This document shows, piece after piece, positions 37,687 to 39,676 of a stretch of 39,676 nt of DNA (position 1 is its first letter; each line of letters starts with the position of its first letter). Position numbers and translations under genes: made by a program. Origin of the DNA: Mycobacterium sp. 1081908.1 (lineage in GTDB: Bacteria; Actinomycetota; Actinomycetes; Mycobacteriales; Mycobacteriaceae). Where the stretch lies: contig NZ_LZLY01000093.1 of NCBI RefSeq assembly GCF_001673535.1, positions 1 through 39,676 of the forward strand. The letters run 5' to 3'. The notes under the pieces were generated by a model, which did no database searches, was not told the origin of the DNA, and saw only the letters and a list, made by a program, of their open reading frames with translations.

Positions 37687-38400
37687 ATGACTGTGAATTT
37701 CGAAGGCGACACCGGTCAGCGTCGCAACGGGCGGTCCGGCGGCTCGCCGCCGGAGGCGGTGATGTCCGACGTGGTGCAGGAGCGCGAGCTGGGCGCCCTC
37801 GACCTGGTGCTGGGCCTGGGCGAGCCGCAGCGGGTCGGCAGGTTCCGGTTCTTCCTGGACGGCCAGCGCTGGGAATGGTCGGACGCCGTCGCGCGCATGC
37901 ACGGCTACGAGCCGGGGCAGGTCGAGCCCACCACCGAACTCTTGCTGCAGCACAAGCACCCCGAGGACCGCGAGCGCGTCGCCGCCGTCCTGGACCGGGT
38001 GGTCAATGGCAAGCCGTTCAGCAGCCGGCACCGCATCGTCGACACCGCCGGGCACACGCGCTGCGTCGTCGTCGCCGGCGACCGCATGCTCGACGACAGC
38101 GGCAAGATGGTCGGTACGTCCGGGTTCTACGTCGACGTCACCGACTCGCTGCACTCCGACATCACCAACGTCCTGGAGGCGGTGGCCGACGCCCGCGCCC
38201 GGATCGAGCAGGCCAAGGGCGTGCTCATGAGCGCGTACGGCATCTCCGCGGATCGGGCGTTCGACATCCTGGCCTGGCGGTCCCAGGAGACCAACCTCAA
38301 GGTCCGCGACCTCGCGGCGCGCTTCCTGGACGCCGTCGCCGGCAAGACGTCGCCCGACACACGGACCCACATCGACCACGCGCTGCTGACCCTCGAATAA
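37687..38400 (+). CDS. PAS-ANTAR RNA-binding regulator
   Basis: A 237-residue regulator. A PAS domain (about 52-152, with RWEWSDAVARMHGYEPGQV and HKHPEDRERV) is joined by a short helix to an ANTAR domain (about 160-215, ARARIEQAKGVLMSAYGIS, then AFDILAWRSQETNLKVRDLA). ANTAR domains bind paired hairpins in nascent RNA and stop termination; PAS domains sense small ligands, heme or redox state. No kinase partner is encoded nearby, so the PAS part is the likely signal input. The ATG at 37687 follows a GGGGGAG-type ribosome site. It lies right after the oxidation operon, which may be a target, but no typical twin hairpin was found. Confidence 0.9.
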   Translation: MTVNFEGDTGQRRNGRSGGSPPEAVMSDVVQERELGALDLVLGLGEPQRVGRFRFFLDGQRWEWSDAVARMHGYEPGQVEPTTELLLQHKHPEDRERVAAVLDRVVNGKPFSSRHRIVDTAGHTRCVVVAGDRMLDDSGKMVGTSGFYVDVTDSLHSDITNVLEAVADARARIEQAKGVLMSAYGISADRAFDILAWRSQETNLKVRDLAARFLDAVAGKTSPDTRTHIDHALLTLE

Positions 38401-38407
38401 TTGCCCG

Positions 38408-39676
38408 GTGGCGCACCTACTGGGAGCCGAGGGCATACGTCTGCAATATCCGACTCAGGTCGTCTTCGAGTCGGTGACGCTCGGGGTCAACGACGGCGCC
38501 CGCATCGGCATCGTCGGGCGCAACGGCGACGGCAAGTCCAGCCTGCTGGGCCTGCTGACCGGCGGGCTGCGCCCGGACGCCGGACGGGTCACCCGCCGCG
38601 GCGGGCTGCGGGTCAGCGCGCTGAGCCAGGCCGACACCCTGGACCCGGACCGCACGGTGGGCTGGACCCTGGTCGGCGACCAACCGGAGCACCAGTGGGC
38701 CGGCGACGCGCGGGTCCGCGACGTGGTGGGCGGGCTGGTCTCCGACATAGCCTGGGAGGCAACGGTTTCCACGCTCAGCGGCGGGCAGCGCCGGCGGGTG
38801 CAGCTGGCGCGGCTGCTGATCGGTGAATGGGACGTGATCGCCCTCGACGAGCCAACCAACCACCTGGACATCGAGGGCATCACCTGGCTGGCCGCCCATC
38901 TGCGCGACCGGTGGGCGCGCAATAGCGGCGGCCTGCTGGTGGTGACCCACGACCGCTGGTTCCTCGACGAAGTCGCCACCGCGACATGGGAGGTGCACGA
39001 CGGGATCGTCGAGCCGTTCGAAGGCGGCTACGCGGCCTACGTGCTGCAGCGCGTCGAGCGCGACCGGCTGGCCGCCGCCGCCGAGGCCAAGCGGCAAAAC
39101 CTGATGCGCAAGGAGCTGGCGTGGTTGCGGCGGGGCCCGCCGGCCCGGACCAGCAAGCCCAAGTTCCGCATCGAGGCCGCCAACCAGCTGATCGCCGACG
39201 TGCCGCCGCTGCGCAACACCGTCGAGCTGGCCAAGCTGGCGACGGCGCGGCTCGGCAAGGTCGTCGTCGACCTGCTCGACGTGTCGGTCTCGTTCGGCGA
39301 CCGGCCGGTGCTGCGCGCCGTCGAATGGCGGATCGCCCCCGGTGAGCGCACCGGCATCGTCGGGGCCAACGGCGCCGGGAAGTCGACGCTGCTGGGGCTC
39401 ATCGCCGGCACCGTTGCTCCGGACAGCGGGCGCGTCAAGCGCGGCAAAACCGTGCGGCTCGCGGTGCTCGACCAGCGGGGCGAGGAGCTGGACGCGCTGG
39501 CCGGCGACCGGATCGCCGACGTGCTGGGCGGGCTGCGCGGCGGCTACGAGGTCGAGGGCCGGGAGGTCACGCCGGCGCAGCTGCTGGAGCGGCTCGGGTT
39601 CGGCCGCGGCCAGCTCCTTCTCGGCGGTGCGGCGCTGCGCCCCGGACATGCCCGGCGAAGACGCCGGCGGAACCGA
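38408..39676 (+). CDS. ABC-F ATPase, 3' part missing or rearranged
   Basis: Ribosome-associated ABC-F protein of the macrolide-resistance type, resembling the pair I recall as Rv1668c/Rv1667c. About 403 residues are credible: first Walker A GIVGRNGDGKSSLLGLL, signature STLSGGQRRRVQLA, Walker B VIALDEPTNHLD, the inter-domain linker (AEAKRQNLMRKELAWLRRG), and second Walker A GIVGANGAGKSTLLGLI. After TPAQLLERLGFGRGQL (about 39616) the frame turns into Arg/Gly-rich nonsense where the second LSGGQ is expected, and runs off the window. The GTG start is seven bases after the PAS-ANTAR stop. There are no membrane segments, so it is not a transporter itself. Confidence 0.88.
   Translation, partial: MAHLLGAEGIRLQYPTQVVFESVTLGVNDGARIGIVGRNGDGKSSLLGLLTGGLRPDAGRVTRRGGLRVSALSQADTLDPDRTVGWTLVGDQPEHQWAGDARVRDVVGGLVSDIAWEATVSTLSGGQRRRVQLARLLIGEWDVIALDEPTNHLDIEGITWLAAHLRDRWARNSGGLLVVTHDRWFLDEVATATWEVHDGIVEPFEGGYAAYVLQRVERDRLAAAAEAKRQNLMRKELAWLRRGPPARTSKPKFRIEAANQLIADVPPLRNTVELAKLATARLGKVVVDLLDVSVSFGDRPVLRAVEWRIAPGERTGIVGANGAGKSTLLGLIAGTVAPDSGRVKRGKTVRLAVLDQRGEELDALAGDRIADVLGGLRGGYEVEGREVTPAQLLERLGFGRGQLLLGGAALRPGHARRRRRRNR
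39605..39676 (-). pseudogene. Inverted fragment of an ABC-F C-terminal linker
   Basis: Read on the minus strand from the window edge, this stretch gives SVPPASSPG, then MSGAQRRTAEKELAAA. It looks like the linker and coiled-coil start at the C-terminus of ABC-F proteins such as the one just before it. It has the wrong direction and lies about 500 bases earlier than expected. The join falls at the palindrome GGCCGCGGCC (39602-39611). Identification is from memory of the family and moderate. Confidence 0.5.

Overview
The window is mycobacterial chromosome, most likely from a slow-growing non-tuberculous species related to the M. avium group. The DNA is GC-rich and gene-dense, uses many GTG starts, and has genes that overlap by 1-8 bases. 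From memory, and with no search run, positions 1-29600 follow the M. tuberculosis order Rv1710 (scpB) down to Rv1683, read in reverse. All assignments are from reading the sequence and recalling the families.

Region 1 (1-4525, mostly minus strand) is the chromosome-maintenance group xerD, parA, scpA and scpB. A divergent O-methyltransferase sits between xerD and parA. A Nudix hydrolase and pyrG lie upstream of xerD in the same direction. Region 2 (4518-16055, minus strand) runs tyrS, a DUF732 secreted protein (lprJ), a TPR-like protein, glycerol-3-phosphate phosphatase, a small protein, tlyA, nadK, recN, steA, steB/mctB and pyrG. Many of these genes overlap or nearly touch.

Region 3 (16184-24220) is less conserved. 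It holds a BASS-type transporter, mpg, an ammonium transporter whose first twin-His residue is Glu, a membrane protein with a PknD-like six-blade propeller but no kinase, and a large ATP-binding LuxR regulator. Region 4 (24273-29600) is an ABC-2 exporter operon with its own TetR gene, convergent with a small Trm112-like gene and the Rv1683-type lipase/acyl-CoA synthetase fusion. Two tandem 16-bp palindromes lie across the start of the exporter operon.

Region 5 (30261-37597) is a tight seven-gene plus-strand operon. It encodes a membrane protein, a gluconate-dehydrogenase subunit-3-like protein, a GMC flavoprotein, a GH15 glycosidase, an SDR with a C-terminal hydrophobic tail, a small membrane protein and an enolase-superfamily enzyme. 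It looks like an undescribed carbohydrate release and oxidation pathway, and it occupies the place where M. tuberculosis has other genes. A PAS-ANTAR regulator and an ABC-F ATPase follow. The ABC-F frame stops making sense near 39610. The last ~70 bases read as the C-terminal linker of an ABC-F protein on the opposite strand, joined at a 10-bp palindrome, so the right end is probably a fold-back chimera or an inversion.
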